38,539 bases of DNA from Lachnospiraceae bacterium (lineage in GTDB: Bacteria > Bacillota > Clostridia > Lachnospirales > Lachnospiraceae), in NCBI GenBank assembly GCA_024690885.1, contig JAILOI010000004.1, forward strand, positions 1-38,539. The letters run 5' to 3'. Positions 1 to 8,223 of this stretch are shown here, piece by piece. The notes under the pieces are model-generated. The model was not told the DNA's origin. It did not search any database and worked only from the letters and a program-made list of their open reading frames with translations. The position numbers and the translations under genes were made by a program. Numbering within the stretch: the stretch's first letter is position 1; each line of letters starts with the position of its first letter.

Positions 1-1
1 G

Positions 2-361
2 GGCGTTGAATTAGAGGCATCTTCTCTTGACGGCGAAATATCTGGTTTTGGAATATTGGATGAGAACAATGGCGACAACCTGCTAATAACCGTACATCCT
101 AATGAACAACGCACAGTGCATATAACGCCGTGGGACGAAGATGGTCATGATTATGTGCTCCTATATTTCTGTGATTGGGAGCAGTTATCGCTTGATGGAA
201 ACGAACCGTACCGTATGTATAAGAATCTTAGGGGGGATAATTATGCTTACTTTGATACAATTACGATACCGGATAAAACTGGAGTAGGGCAGATGTTATT
301 ACTGCGCGAAGATGGCTTGGTGCTAAGTATTGAAAGAACGCCACGATTTGATGTTAGATAA
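2..361 (+). CDS. C-terminal part of an unrecognised protein, cut by the window start
   Basis: The frame is open from base 2, so this is the tail of a longer gene; the TTG at 56 is not a convincing start because coding continues upstream of it without an RBS. The 119 visible residues are acidic and aromatic-rich, alternate in a way that suggests beta strands, and have no signal or membrane segment. I do not recognise the family. It ends 11 bases before the next gene, and its last 16 codons plus the following RBS are repeated at 1066-1136, so it belongs to a cassette that was once duplicated. Base composition here is AT-richer than in the genes after 1.4 kb. Confidence 0.6.
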   Translation, partial: GVELEASSLDGEISGFGILDENNGDNLLITVHPNEQRTVHITPWDEDGHDYVLLYFCDWEQLSLDGNEPYRMYKNLRGDNYAYFDTITIPDKTGVGQMLLLREDGLVLSIERTPRFDVR

Positions 362-378
362 GGAGGGAAAAGATGTTG
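308..378 (+). repeat. Direct repeat copy 1 (end of first gene plus start of second)
   Basis: This 71-bp segment covers the last 16 codons and stop of the partial gene, the AGGAGGG ribosome binding site and the first two codons (ATGTTG) of the next gene. It matches 1066-1136 at 69 of 71 positions with an offset of exactly 758 bases. Confidence 0.9.
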
Positions 379-882
379 AAAAAGGTTTGTGCATTTTTAC
401 TTATTATTATTTTATTGCCTATCTCTATTACAGTTAATGCGCAAGAGTCGCAAGTCTCCCAAAATTATATTGAGGACCAGTTTGCTGGCATGGAACCAGA
501 TGCTGTTGTGGCGGGAGAAGACATTGCAACACCAACTAGTTTTTGGGAAAAAATGAAAAATATCATCCGCTTAAAAGGAAACTCTGTAACTTGCTGTCAT
601 GCTTTGAAAATATATGATAGCCAAAAAACTGCTATGGCAGAATCGTATACTCAGAATGGATATATGGATGTAATAGATACTTTGTGTACTGCTTATGGAC
701 CGGATGGCTGGCACAAGACAGATCACCAGAGACTGGATTATGGAAAGGTGTATGGATGCAATGCAAGTGTATCTGTTCCTAATGGTCCGCTTCCACTTAG
801 AATTTCAAGTGCATATTCAACACATACCTTTACTAGAGCTGGATACAATGGTGTAAATGAAACGCATAGTTGGTATGAGTGA
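373..882 (+). CDS. Secreted protein of unknown function
   Basis: 169 aa with a clear signal peptide: Lys-Lys near the start, a hydrophobic core (residues 6-20) and a likely cleavage after VNA (about residue 23). No lipobox and no further membrane segment. The mature part has Cys residues at about 73-74, 106 and 128, which could form disulfides, and ends in HSWYE without an obvious domain. The start is fixed by AGGAGGG at 361-367. It directly follows the partial gene, so the two were probably co-transcribed and end at the terminator at 999-1028. I do not recognise the family; secretion is the only supported statement about its role. Confidence 0.65.
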   Translation: MLKKVCAFLLIIILLPISITVNAQESQVSQNYIEDQFAGMEPDAVVAGEDIATPTSFWEKMKNIIRLKGNSVTCCHALKIYDSQKTAMAESYTQNGYMDVIDTLCTAYGPDGWHKTDHQRLDYGKVYGCNASVSVPNGPLPLRISSAYSTHTFTRAGYNGVNETHSWYE

Positions 883-998
883 TAATATTTTCAGGCAATG
901 CAAAATTACTTGGTGGATAAAAAGAAATGCTCTTTTATGATTAATAGTGAGCGACGATGAAACGACTATCCCCCCTTTTTTTATGCTGGGAAACAGAA

Positions 999-1028
999 AG
1001 CTAGGAGTAACGACTCCTGGCTTTTTTA
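999..1028 (+). terminator. Rho-independent terminator
   Basis: Ten-base-pair stem AGCTAGGAGT (999-1008) with ACTCCTGGCT (1013-1022), one G-T wobble, loop AACG, followed by a T-run. It lies about 115 bases after the secreted protein gene and ends that transcript. Confidence 0.85.
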
Positions 1029-1065
1029 TTTTCTTCACGAACGGGGATATGCGTTTAGTTATAAA

Positions 1066-1136
1066 GAAGATGGCTTGGTGCTAATTATTGAAAGAACGCC
1101 GCGATTTGATGTTAGATAAGGAGGGAAAAGATGTTG
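1066..1136 (+). repeat. Direct repeat copy 2: relic of a duplicated gene pair
   Basis: Copy of 308-378. It keeps the final codons EDGLVLIIERTPRFDVR and stop of the first gene, the AGGAGGG site and ATGTTG of the second, but after five codons the second frame hits TAG (ATG TTG CAA TCC CCA TAG). The rest of both genes is missing, so this is a deletion remnant of a second cassette. The 883-1388 interval holds only the terminator, this relic and the hairpin at 1250-1268. Confidence 0.85.
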
Positions 1137-1249
1137 CAATCCCCATAGAATCGTGATAATGTTTGATTATTAAAAAGAAAGAGCACATTGTGCATAGGTG
1201 AGGAAATGACAATTCGATAATTTGATTTAAGTAGTTACAGATGATTGAA

Positions 1250-1268
1250 AAGCTGCTGCGAGCAGCTT
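1250..1268 (+). promoter_or_regulatory. Perfect hairpin in the ABC-F leader, possible attenuator
   Basis: AAGCTGCT (1250-1257), loop GCG, AGCAGCTT (1261-1268), followed by GTTTGTGT, a poor T-tract. It sits 120 bases before the ABC-F start. ABC-F resistance genes are often controlled by ribosome-mediated attenuation in such leaders; here I see the hairpin but no convincing leader peptide, so attenuation is inference. It could also be a weak terminator. Confidence 0.4.
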
Positions 1269-1388
1269 GTTTGTGTACGCTTAAATTAGATTATCATGCA
1301 GTCCGAGCCTATCTTTATATATAGGTTTATTTGTGTGAGTCTATTTTGCGTACGCAGAATGGACTTTTTGCGTATAAGGAGGACCTAT

Positions 1389-2951
1389 ATGTTACAAGTA
1401 AAGAACTTAACCATCACGCATCGCAAAGACTTGCGTGTGATATTAGATGATTTCAATATGACGCTGAATAACGGGGATAAGGCGGTGATTATCGGCGAAG
1501 AAGGCAACGGCAAGTCTACGCTACTAAAGTGGTTGTATGATCCTGACATGGTGGAGGATTATACAGAGTGCCGTGGTGAACGTATCCTGGGGCGAGAGCG
1601 TATGGGGTATCTGGCACAGGAACTGCCGCAAGAGGACCGAGAGAAAAGCATCTATGAGTATTTTAGCCAGGCAAATCTGTTCTTTGACCAGACGCCGAAG
1701 GAGTTGGCAGAACTGGCGAGACGATTCACACTGCCAAACGACATCTTCTACAGTGAACAGAAGATGGGAACCCTTTCCGGTGGTGAAAAGGTTAAGGTAC
1801 AGCTGATGCGCCTGCTCATGGATGAGCCTACGGCGCTGCTACTGGACGAGCCATCCAACGATATCGATATTGAGACCTTGGAACTGTTGGAGCAACTCAT
1901 CAATGAGTGGAGGGGAATCGTACTCTACATTTCTCATGATGAAACCTTGATTGAACGCACGGCGAACGTCATGATTCATTTGGAACAGATTCAGCGGAAG
2001 ACAAAATCCCGCTATACCGTGATGAAAACTAACTATACCGAATATATCAAGCGCCGGGCCGATGCCTTTGCCCATCAGGCACAGATGGCAGAGTCTGATC
2101 GTAGAGCCAAGAAGCAGCGGGATGAGAAGTATCGTCGCATTCTACAGAGCGTCAATCATGCCCAGGCAACTATCAATGGTGCGGGTAAGGATCTGGCGGA
2201 TAAAATGCAGGCTGCCCATAATCTTAAGGATAAGATGCATACGGTAAAATCTATGGGACGCCGGTTTGAAAAACAGGATGAACAGATGACAGAGATGCCG
2301 GAACAGGAGGAAGCAATCTTCTTCAAGCTGGGCAAGGAAGAATCCAAAATGCCGGCGGGCAAAACCGTGGTGGAGTATGCCTTGGAGGAACTTCTGGCTC
2401 CGGATCAATCGAAGATTCTGGCAAAAGATATTTCGCTTTGTGTCCGTGGGCCGGAGCGCATTTGTATTATTGGAAGGAATGGTGTTGGAAAAACAACACT
2501 TTTAAAACAAATGGCAGAGGAACTGTTGCAGCGGAGAGATATTCGGGTACAGTATATGCCGCAGAATTATGAGGATTTGTTGGATTTCCATCAAACTCCA
2601 GTGGAGTTTTTGGATGATACCGGGGATAAGGAAGCCCGCACCCGCATCCGAACCTACCTTGGTTCCTTGAAGTATACGGCTGACGAAATGGATCATCCCA
2701 TCGGAGAATTATCCGGTGGACAGAAGGCTAAGGTATTGCTTCTGAAGATGAGTTTATCGGATGCCAATGTGCTGATTCTGGATGAGCCTACCAGAAATTT
2801 CTCGCCTCTCTCCGGACCGGTCATCCGGCAGATGATACGGGATTTCCCGGGGGCAGTCATCAGCATTTCTCATGATAGAAAGTACATCAAGGAGTGTTGC
2901 ACCCAGGTCTATGAACTCACCGCTAACGGACTGCATGCAACCTTTTGTTGA
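1389..2951 (+). CDS. ABC-F family ATPase (ribosome-associated, possible antibiotic protection)
   Basis: 520 aa with two ABC domains and no membrane segments, the ABC-F layout. First domain: Walker A GEEGNGKST near residue 37, signature LSGGEK near 129, Walker B LLLDEPSNDID near 150. A charged linker (about 220-330) separates them, as in proteins that reach into the ribosomal E site. Second domain: Walker A GRNGVGKTT near 361, signature LSGGQK near 440, Walker B LILDEPTRNFSPLSGP near 461, where TRNFSP replaces the usual TNHLD. I start at ATG 1389 because AAGGAGG lies just upstream; an in-frame ATG at 1296 has no RBS. ABC-F proteins either protect ribosomes from PTC/exit-tunnel antibiotics or tune translation; the sequence does not decide which. 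Its stop touches a pseudogene on the other strand with no terminator between. Confidence 0.9.
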   Translation: MLQVKNLTITHRKDLRVILDDFNMTLNNGDKAVIIGEEGNGKSTLLKWLYDPDMVEDYTECRGERILGRERMGYLAQELPQEDREKSIYEYFSQANLFFDQTPKELAELARRFTLPNDIFYSEQKMGTLSGGEKVKVQLMRLLMDEPTALLLDEPSNDIDIETLELLEQLINEWRGIVLYISHDETLIERTANVMIHLEQIQRKTKSRYTVMKTNYTEYIKRRADAFAHQAQMAESDRRAKKQRDEKYRRILQSVNHAQATINGAGKDLADKMQAAHNLKDKMHTVKSMGRRFEKQDEQMTEMPEQEEAIFFKLGKEESKMPAGKTVVEYALEELLAPDQSKILAKDISLCVRGPERICIIGRNGVGKTTLLKQMAEELLQRRDIRVQYMPQNYEDLLDFHQTPVEFLDDTGDKEARTRIRTYLGSLKYTADEMDHPIGELSGGQKAKVLLLKMSLSDANVLILDEPTRNFSPLSGPVIRQMIRDFPGAVISISHDRKYIKECCTQVYELTANGLHATFC

Positions 2952-3134
2952 CTAGAATGTAACAGTTTCCGGAGCGTCAGTGAAGGAGCAGAAGGTTGCA
3001 GTGGCATCTTCGAAGCGGTCATCTAAGACCAGCTTACCACTGAGGCGAATCCACTTGCCGGCAGCTATAGCGGAAATCTCAACCTTCGGGTTAGCAAGAA
3101 TCTGCTTTGCAACGTCCTTGGACTTGCCGTTCCG
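2952..3134 (-). pseudogene. Decayed pyridoxamine 5'-phosphate oxidase-like (flavin-reductase-fold) protein
   Basis: The minus strand carries family-typical blocks GKSKDVAKQ, NPKVEISA, GKWIRLSGK, DDRFE and then directly DATATF...TVTF. In intact members of this about 130-aa family, from what I know of it, roughly 30 or more residues separate DDRFE from the final DATATF-like strand, and about 45 precede GKSK. Here the middle is deleted in frame and the N-terminus is replaced by unrelated GC-rich sequence. A 69-codon frame survives (3161-2952) but lacks the flavin-binding N-terminal half, so I call it broken. It converges on the ABC-F gene with zero spacing, suggesting that the deletions also removed intergenic DNA. 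Confidence 0.7.
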
Positions 3135-3209
3135 AATGGACGACCGCACCCCCTCGCTCACCCGCGGTCGCGCGTTCGATTTTCGCCTGCCGGCTCGGTA
3201 GACTCCAAA

Positions 3210-3259
3210 CTTACAATTCTTGCTTTTCTTCCTGTTTCCCTCTTACAATTCTTGCTTTT
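3210..3259. repeat. 18-bp direct repeat pair
   Basis: CTTACAATTCTTGCTTTT occurs at 3210-3227 and exactly again at 3242-3259 (32-bp period), in the non-coding stretch between the pseudogene and the next gene. It looks like replication slippage or recombination scar; no protein is supported between 3135 and 3344. Confidence 0.8.
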
Positions 3260-3344
3260 TTTCACAGAAAGATAGACGACAGATGGGGATTACATATATA
3301 ATGATTTTGTCAAAGTATGTAGGGGTTTTATAGAGGAGGACGAT

Positions 3345-3989
3345 ATGTTACCAAAACGAATTGCGATGTCGGTATTGGGTGTGCTTGTTTGTGGGTTTTC
3401 CGTTGGTATTTTTAAGCTGGCAGCCTTCGGTGTGGATCCCTTTCAGGCTTTCATGAGTGGCATGGATCATCTGATTCCAATTGGATTTGGTACGCTGTAT
3501 GTGATTGTCAACGTGGTGCTCTTGTCGTTTAGCCTATGTTTCAATCGCAAGAAAATCGGAATTGCGACCGTAATCAATCTTCTGTTCTTAGGGTATGTCA
3601 CCCAGTTTAGTTACGGTTTGCTGCAACAGATGTTCCCGCAACCATCCATTCCAATCCGCGCTGCTGCACTAGTCATTGGCGTTGTCATCATCTGCTTTGG
3701 TTCCGCGTTCTATATGACTGCGGATCTGGGTGTGTCCACCTATGATGCAGTTGCAATCATTATGGCGGATACCTGGCACCTGGGCAAATTCCAGTACCTT
3801 CGTATTGCAACGGATATCGTATGCGTGGTGCTTGGCGTGGTGCTGTTCCTGATCAGCGGTGGGGATTGGCATGCGATTACCACCTTTGCCGGTATTGGTA
3901 CTATCATTACGGCCTTTTTCATGGGTCCGTTGATTGAATTTTTTAATGTGCACGTGGCACGACCATTTCTGAACGAGAAATCCAAATAG
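3345..3989 (+). CDS. YczE/YyaS/YitT-type integral membrane protein
   Basis: 214 aa with about five hydrophobic segments (approximately 5-27, 45-65, 70-92, 104-126, 150-170, plus a weaker one near 175-198). The N-terminal pattern SVLGVLVCGFSVGIF...GVDPFQAF and the internal TADLGVSTYDAV are typical of the YczE/YyaS family, small membrane proteins whose transported substrate or function is not established. The start is supported by GAGGAGG seven bases upstream. It is monocistronic by spacing: about 200 bases with possible promoter sequences separate it from the chemoreceptor. The YczE call is fairly secure; function is unknown. Confidence 0.8.
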   Translation: MLPKRIAMSVLGVLVCGFSVGIFKLAAFGVDPFQAFMSGMDHLIPIGFGTLYVIVNVVLLSFSLCFNRKKIGIATVINLLFLGYVTQFSYGLLQQMFPQPSIPIRAAALVIGVVIICFGSAFYMTADLGVSTYDAVAIIMADTWHLGKFQYLRIATDIVCVVLGVVLFLISGGDWHAITTFAGIGTIITAFFMGPLIEFFNVHVARPFLNEKSK

Positions 3990-4108
3990 ATTAAATGAAT
4001 ATACAACAAGAGAACTTATTATATATTGACAGATTACACCTTGTTGATAATAGATAAAATTTCATAATAGTAGTATAATAATTTTGTTGGGAATTACCAT
4101 TTACAGTG

Positions 4109-4157
4109 ATCCCCAGATTTTAGACTTCAGAGTCGGCGCACATGGGGGATGAACGCC
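4109..4157 (+). promoter_or_regulatory. Possible pseudoknotted leader of the chemoreceptor gene
   Basis: Three compatible stems lie just upstream of the RBS: ATCCCC (4109-4114) with GGGGAT (4145-4150), GACT/AGTC around TCAG (4123-4134), and GGCG (4135-4138) with CGCC (4154-4157). The first and third interleave, giving an H-type pseudoknot 14 bases before AAAGGAG. A TATAAT at 4074-4079 could be the -10. I cannot match this to a named riboswitch; short stems like these can also arise by chance. Confidence 0.3.
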
Positions 4158-4186
4158 ATAGTTGTTGAACAAAGGAGCGAAAACAA

Positions 4187-6178
4187 ATGAAAGAGAGTAA
4201 GAAAACAAAACAAACCAAGATTAAAAACAAGTTACTCTTATTCCTGTTACCGGTGGTCGTTTTAATGATTTTGGCCCTGGTACTCACCTCCGGTTTTTTG
4301 TCTCGTAAGAGCATGACGGAGATGGCAGAATCTCAGTTAAGTTCATCCATTGAAAACCAGTCAGACAACATCGAGTCCTGGTTGAACAATAACTTGCAGA
4401 ATTTCTCCACAGTGAAAACACTGATTGAGAAAACCCAGCCGGATGATGAACAGTTACAGGCCATCATCAATGGATGTCAGGGCATGAACTCCTACTGCCC
4501 GGAAGGCCCGTATGTTGCCACCGCCAACGGCAAGGTGTTTAAGACTGAGAACTCCACCAAGTCCTTTGCTTCCGTCAAGGACCAGGAGTGGTTCAAGCAG
4601 GGTCAGACCCGTGTCGAGATGGCATACGGCAGTACCTATGAAGATGCCAACGGAACGGCGATTATTTCTGCTTCCGGTATTGTCAATGATGGATCCGGCC
4701 AGTTGAAGATTATGGCTGCCGATCTCTCCTTAAATCAGATTAGTATTATCGTAAACTCCGGTGTCAAGATGAACAAGGCGGCTGCCTTTTTGATTGATAC
4801 CAACGACAATACCATCCTTGCCCATGGAGATGATGCGCGTGTAAATACCGTATTGACCACCAGCGATTCCGAGCCGATGATGGCCTCTGTTGCGAAGAAG
4901 GTTGCAGCGAGAGATTACACCACCGAAAGCTTGAATGGCTACGTAGTTGCTTTTAAGCAGGTTGAAGGAACCGACTGGTTGCTGGTTTCCTATATCGCTG
5001 AGAAGACCATCTTAAAGGATGTTACCAAGTTGACCTACATTTTGATTATTGTAGGTTTGATTGCGATTGCAGTCATCGTCCTTCTGATTAACTTAACCGT
5101 ATCTCGCGTGGTTGCTCCGCTTGGTGCGATTACCAAGCACATCACCGATATGTCTGCCGGCGATTTCACCATCGAAGTGAAGTCTGACAGCAACGACGAA
5201 ATCGGTTTGATGAGTTCCAAGGTTGGTGAGTTCGTCGACTCCATGCGGAATATGTTGACCTCCATCAACAATGAGTCCGAGCGGTTAAAAGAGCAGTCGG
5301 ATAACTCCGATTTGGTTTCCAAGAACATGTTTGAAGCATCCAGATCCCAGTCAGATGCGATGAAGAACTTGAACACCACCGTTGATCAGTTGGCAATTGC
5401 CATTAATGAAATCGCTCAGAATGCAACCACCTTAGCAATGGTTGTTTCCGATACCAGAGAGAATTCCATTCAGGCCAATGAGAGCATGAAGGAAACCGTA
5501 GAAATCAGTAAGCAGGGCCGTAACGATATGGAACAGTTAAGCGTGGCAATGCAGGGCATCAAGGATACTAACGATGCTTTGGTTGATTCCATTAATGACG
5601 TCGGCAAGGCTTCTGAAGAAATCACCAAGATTGTTGGTTTGATTGGTGAAATCGCAGAAGAGACCAACTTACTTTCCTTGAATGCCAGCATCGAAGCTGC
5701 TCGTGCAGGTGAGGCCGGCAAGGGATTTGCAGTTGTTGCAAGTGAGATTGCCAAGCTGGCACAGAACTCCGCAGCTTCTGCTGAGAATATTTCCCGCTTG
5801 ATCAACGAAGTTCGTAAGGCAATCAGCAACGTTGTCGAGCAGGCAGAAACTTCTGCGAAGAACATCGATGAGAACAGCGAGTTGATTCACACCGCAGTTG
5901 GTACCTTTGATCGAATTTATGAGAACATTGAAAAGTCCAATCAGCTGATTGATTTAATGCTTCAGGATGTCCAGAAGGTTGATGATGTTTCATCCAATGT
6001 TGCTGCAATCTCCGAGGAGCAGGCAGCCAGCGCAGATGAAATTCTTGAGACCAGTGCTCACATGGTAGAGCAGGCCAACAGCATTACTCAGAGCAGCCAG
6101 GATGTAGCAGACAACTCACACGAATTGGCGAATACGTCTGATACGCTGACATCTTATGTTCAGAAGTTCAAGATTTAA
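4187..6178 (+). CDS. Methyl-accepting chemotaxis protein with Cache-type sensor domain
   Basis: 663 aa. A basic cytoplasmic start, TM1 (about 15-37), an extracytoplasmic region of about 245 residues of Cache type, TM2 (about 282-305), a HAMP domain (about 303-357) and a long coiled-coil signalling domain. The conserved hairpin tip [20 protein letters not shown] lies near residues 490-510 and binds CheA/CheW. The receptor would sense a small molecule outside the cell and bias flagellar rotation. AAAGGAG precedes the ATG. It is followed after 41 bases by a sugar-binding lipoprotein with no transporter genes, so the binding protein may present ligand to this receptor (inference). Cache domains also bind ligands directly, so the neighbour may be unrelated to sensing. 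Confidence 0.92.
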   Translation: MKESKKTKQTKIKNKLLLFLLPVVVLMILALVLTSGFLSRKSMTEMAESQLSSSIENQSDNIESWLNNNLQNFSTVKTLIEKTQPDDEQLQAIINGCQGMNSYCPEGPYVATANGKVFKTENSTKSFASVKDQEWFKQGQTRVEMAYGSTYEDANGTAIISASGIVNDGSGQLKIMAADLSLNQISIIVNSGVKMNKAAAFLIDTNDNTILAHGDDARVNTVLTTSDSEPMMASVAKKVAARDYTTESLNGYVVAFKQVEGTDWLLVSYIAEKTILKDVTKLTYILIIVGLIAIAVIVLLINLTVSRVVAPLGAITKHITDMSAGDFTIEVKSDSNDEIGLMSSKVGEFVDSMRNMLTSINNESERLKEQSDNSDLVSKNMFEASRSQSDAMKNLNTTVDQLAIAINEIAQNATTLAMVVSDTRENSIQANESMKETVEISKQGRNDMEQLSVAMQGIKDTNDALVDSINDVGKASEEITKIVGLIGEIAEETNLLSLNASIEAARAGEAGKGFAVVASEIAKLAQNSAASAENISRLINEVRKAISNVVEQAETSAKNIDENSELIHTAVGTFDRIYENIEKSNQLIDLMLQDVQKVDDVSSNVAAISEEQAASADEILETSAHMVEQANSITQSSQDVADNSHELANTSDTLTSYVQKFKI

Positions 6179-6219
6179 GACGCGCAGAATGAATCGCATA
6201 AATTAGTCGAGGTGATAAT

Positions 6220-7224
6220 ATGAAAAAGCGAATGAAAAGAGCAATTGCTTTAGTATTGAGTTTGGTTATGATGTTTTCCCTGGCCGCATGTGGATCCGGT
6301 AAATCTGCTTCCTCATCTTCCGGTGCTGTGGATGGCAAGGGCGTAAAGCTTCTGTTGGCGCTGCACGATGAGACCGATACCTTCCTTACGGTATTGGTAG
6401 CTGCCATGGAAGAACATGCAGCTGCATGCGGTGCCCAGATGGATATCGTGTATGCAGAGAACAGTGTAGCAAAGCAGAAGGAGCAGATTTCCCAGGCTGC
6501 AGCCGGTGGATATAATGCCATCATCTGTCGTCTGGCAGATGCGTCCACTGCAAAGCAGATGGAGACCGCAGCCGGAAGCTTGCCGATTTTGTTTATCAAT
6601 AACCAGCCAGATGAGAGTACCTTAGAGGCAGATAAGTATGTGTACGTTGCCTCCTATGAGAAGGAAGCCGGATTGTTACAGGCAGAGTATGTATGGAATA
6701 AGCTGGGTAAACCAAGCTCCATGAACATCATTATTTTAAAAGGTCAGAAGGGCCATTCCGCAGTTAATCCACGAAGCAATGCGGTACGTGATTACTTGCG
6801 TGACAATGGTGTGGCAGTCAATATTGTATTTATGGACTATGCAGATTGGTCCGATACCACTGCGTATGATAAGTTAGAACTGTTTAAATTAACCGGCCAG
6901 TCCTTTGATGCTGTATTTGCCAACAATGACCCGATGGCAATTGGTGCAATTAACTGGATGAAGGACAACGGATATGATACCCATAAGTACCTGGTTGCAG
7001 GTATCGATGCAACCGATGGTGGTAAGCAGGCGGTACGTGATGGCGATATGTGCATGACCGTATTGCAGGATACCGCCGGACAGGGTACCGCAGCGGTCAA
7101 TGGTGCCATTGCACTGGCCAAGGGACAGTCATTATCCGGTACCGTAGACGGCGCAACTGAGGATGGACTTTTTATCTGGGTTCCATTCGTAACAGTGGAT
7201 TCCTCCAACGTGGATCAGTACTAA
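6220..7224 (+). CDS. Sugar-binding lipoprotein, MglB/RbsB-like (periplasmic-binding type I)
   Basis: 334 aa with a lipoprotein signal: basic start, hydrophobic core, lipobox LAAC with Cys24 as lipid anchor, then a Ser-rich linker. The mature part follows the type I sugar-binding fold: LLLALHDETDTFL at the start of lobe 1, QAAAGGYNAIICRLAD, FANNDPMAIGAI and AGIDATDGGKQAV resemble galactose/ribose-binding proteins (PF13407). No ATPase or permease is adjacent; the only partner is the chemoreceptor upstream. It may serve a distant transporter or deliver a sugar to the receptor. Start supported by GAGGTGATA. Its stop overlaps the stop of the convergent lysR-type gene by four bases, leaving no terminator between. 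Confidence 0.88.
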   Translation: MKKRMKRAIALVLSLVMMFSLAACGSGKSASSSSGAVDGKGVKLLLALHDETDTFLTVLVAAMEEHAAACGAQMDIVYAENSVAKQKEQISQAAAGGYNAIICRLADASTAKQMETAAGSLPILFINNQPDESTLEADKYVYVASYEKEAGLLQAEYVWNKLGKPSSMNIIILKGQKGHSAVNPRSNAVRDYLRDNGVAVNIVFMDYADWSDTTAYDKLELFKLTGQSFDAVFANNDPMAIGAINWMKDNGYDTHKYLVAGIDATDGGKQAVRDGDMCMTVLQDTAGQGTAAVNGAIALAKGQSLSGTVDGATEDGLFIWVPFVTVDSSNVDQY

Positions 7225-8135
7225 TTGGAAGGCGTGCCGGCAGTAATTTGCTGCAGCATGCGGATATAGGCTGCAGTAAGGGCTGAGGGACGGATGGAGG
7301 CCGGCAGGATATAGCCGATTTCCATATAGTCTTCCACATCTAAGGGGCGTGCAACAATGTTGGGCCCGTTGAGGGTTTCATTGATGATGCCGCTGCAGAT
7401 GGTGTAGCCGTCGAGGCCCACTAACATGTTAAAAAGCGTGGCACGGTCGCAGACAATCAACTCCTTGTCTGCATCCAAGGTGCTTAGGATTTCTTCCGAA
7501 AAATAAAAGGAGTTGTGGTTCCCCTGTTCGTAGGATAGACGCGGATAAGGAACCAAATCCTCCGGCCGCAGGGTTTTCTTCTTGGCCAGAGGAGAATCTT
7601 TGGATACAAACACATGAGGCTTCGCGATGAACAGTGTCTCAAAGGAGAGCTGGTTGTCGCGAAGCGTTTTTTTTATGATGGATTCGTTAAACGGATTTCG
7701 ATAGAGAATTCCCACTTCACTGCGCAGGTGGGCCACATCATCGATGATCTCGTAGGTCTGGGTTTCCCGCATGTGAAACTCATACTTCTCACCACCATGG
7801 GTTTTTAACAGTTCCACGAAGGCTTCCACGGCAAAGGAATAATGCTGGGAAGATACGCAGAACTTGGTTTTGCCGGTGGGAGCTCCCGTATAGCGGGCAT
7901 TGATCAAATCCTCCTGTTCTAACATCTGACGGGCATAACTTAAAAACTCTTCGCCCTCGGCCGTGGTGGTGACACCCTTCTTACTGCGGTGAAACAGCAC
8001 AAGGCCGTACTCACGTTCCAATTCATGAATGGCAGCCGTCAGACTGGGCTGTGAAATAAACAAGCGGTTTGCCGCTTCCGTAATATTCTTGGTATCTGCT
8101 ACGGTGACCACGTAGCGCAGCTGTTTTAATGTCAT
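7221..8135 (-). CDS. LysR-family transcriptional regulator, likely controlling metE
   Basis: 304 aa, the usual LysR length. The N-terminal winged helix-turn-helix (residues 1-60) has the typical TLKQLRYVVTVAD and ITEAANRLFISQPSLTAAIHE pattern; residues about 90-295 form the two-lobed inducer-binding domain. AAAGGGAGA precedes the ATG. The gene is divergent from metE with 168 bases between start codons, and a perfect dyad fitting the LysR T-N11-A rule lies in that gap (8185-8201). By analogy with MetR, control of metE by homocysteine or a methionine intermediate is plausible, but the inducer cannot be read from the sequence. Confidence 0.9.
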   Translation of the reverse strand: MTLKQLRYVVTVADTKNITEAANRLFISQPSLTAAIHELEREYGLVLFHRSKKGVTTTAEGEEFLSYARQMLEQEDLINARYTGAPTGKTKFCVSSQHYSFAVEAFVELLKTHGGEKYEFHMRETQTYEIIDDVAHLRSEVGILYRNPFNESIIKKTLRDNQLSFETLFIAKPHVFVSKDSPLAKKKTLRPEDLVPYPRLSYEQGNHNSFYFSEEILSTLDADKELIVCDRATLFNMLVGLDGYTICSGIINETLNGPNIVARPLDVEDYMEIGYILPASIRPSALTAAYIRMLQQITAGTPSN

Positions 8136-8184
8136 GGCATTCTCCCTTTTTTAAAATAGGTTCTGATGCGATTATACACACTTT

Positions 8185-8201
8185 CATAGATAAAATCTAT
8201 G
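8185..8201. promoter_or_regulatory. LysR-type operator dyad in the lysR-metE gap
   Basis: CATAGAT-AAA-ATCTATG is a perfect 7-bp inverted repeat. Its core TAGATAAAATCTA is exactly T-N11-A, the LysR-type binding rule. It lies about 23 bp upstream of the proposed metE -35, a place where LysR activators usually bind, and also close to the regulator's own start. Confidence 0.65.
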
Positions 8202-8223
8202 GATAAGCCAAAGGCTTTGGTAT

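Noticed and set aside
817-1038. 73-codon minus-strand frame
   Set aside because: It starts inside the secreted protein gene's antisense region and crosses the terminator; no RBS.
2980-3301. Plus-strand frames of 64-73 codons
   Set aside because: Antisense of the pseudogene and the scar sequence; the recognisable protein similarity is on the minus strand.
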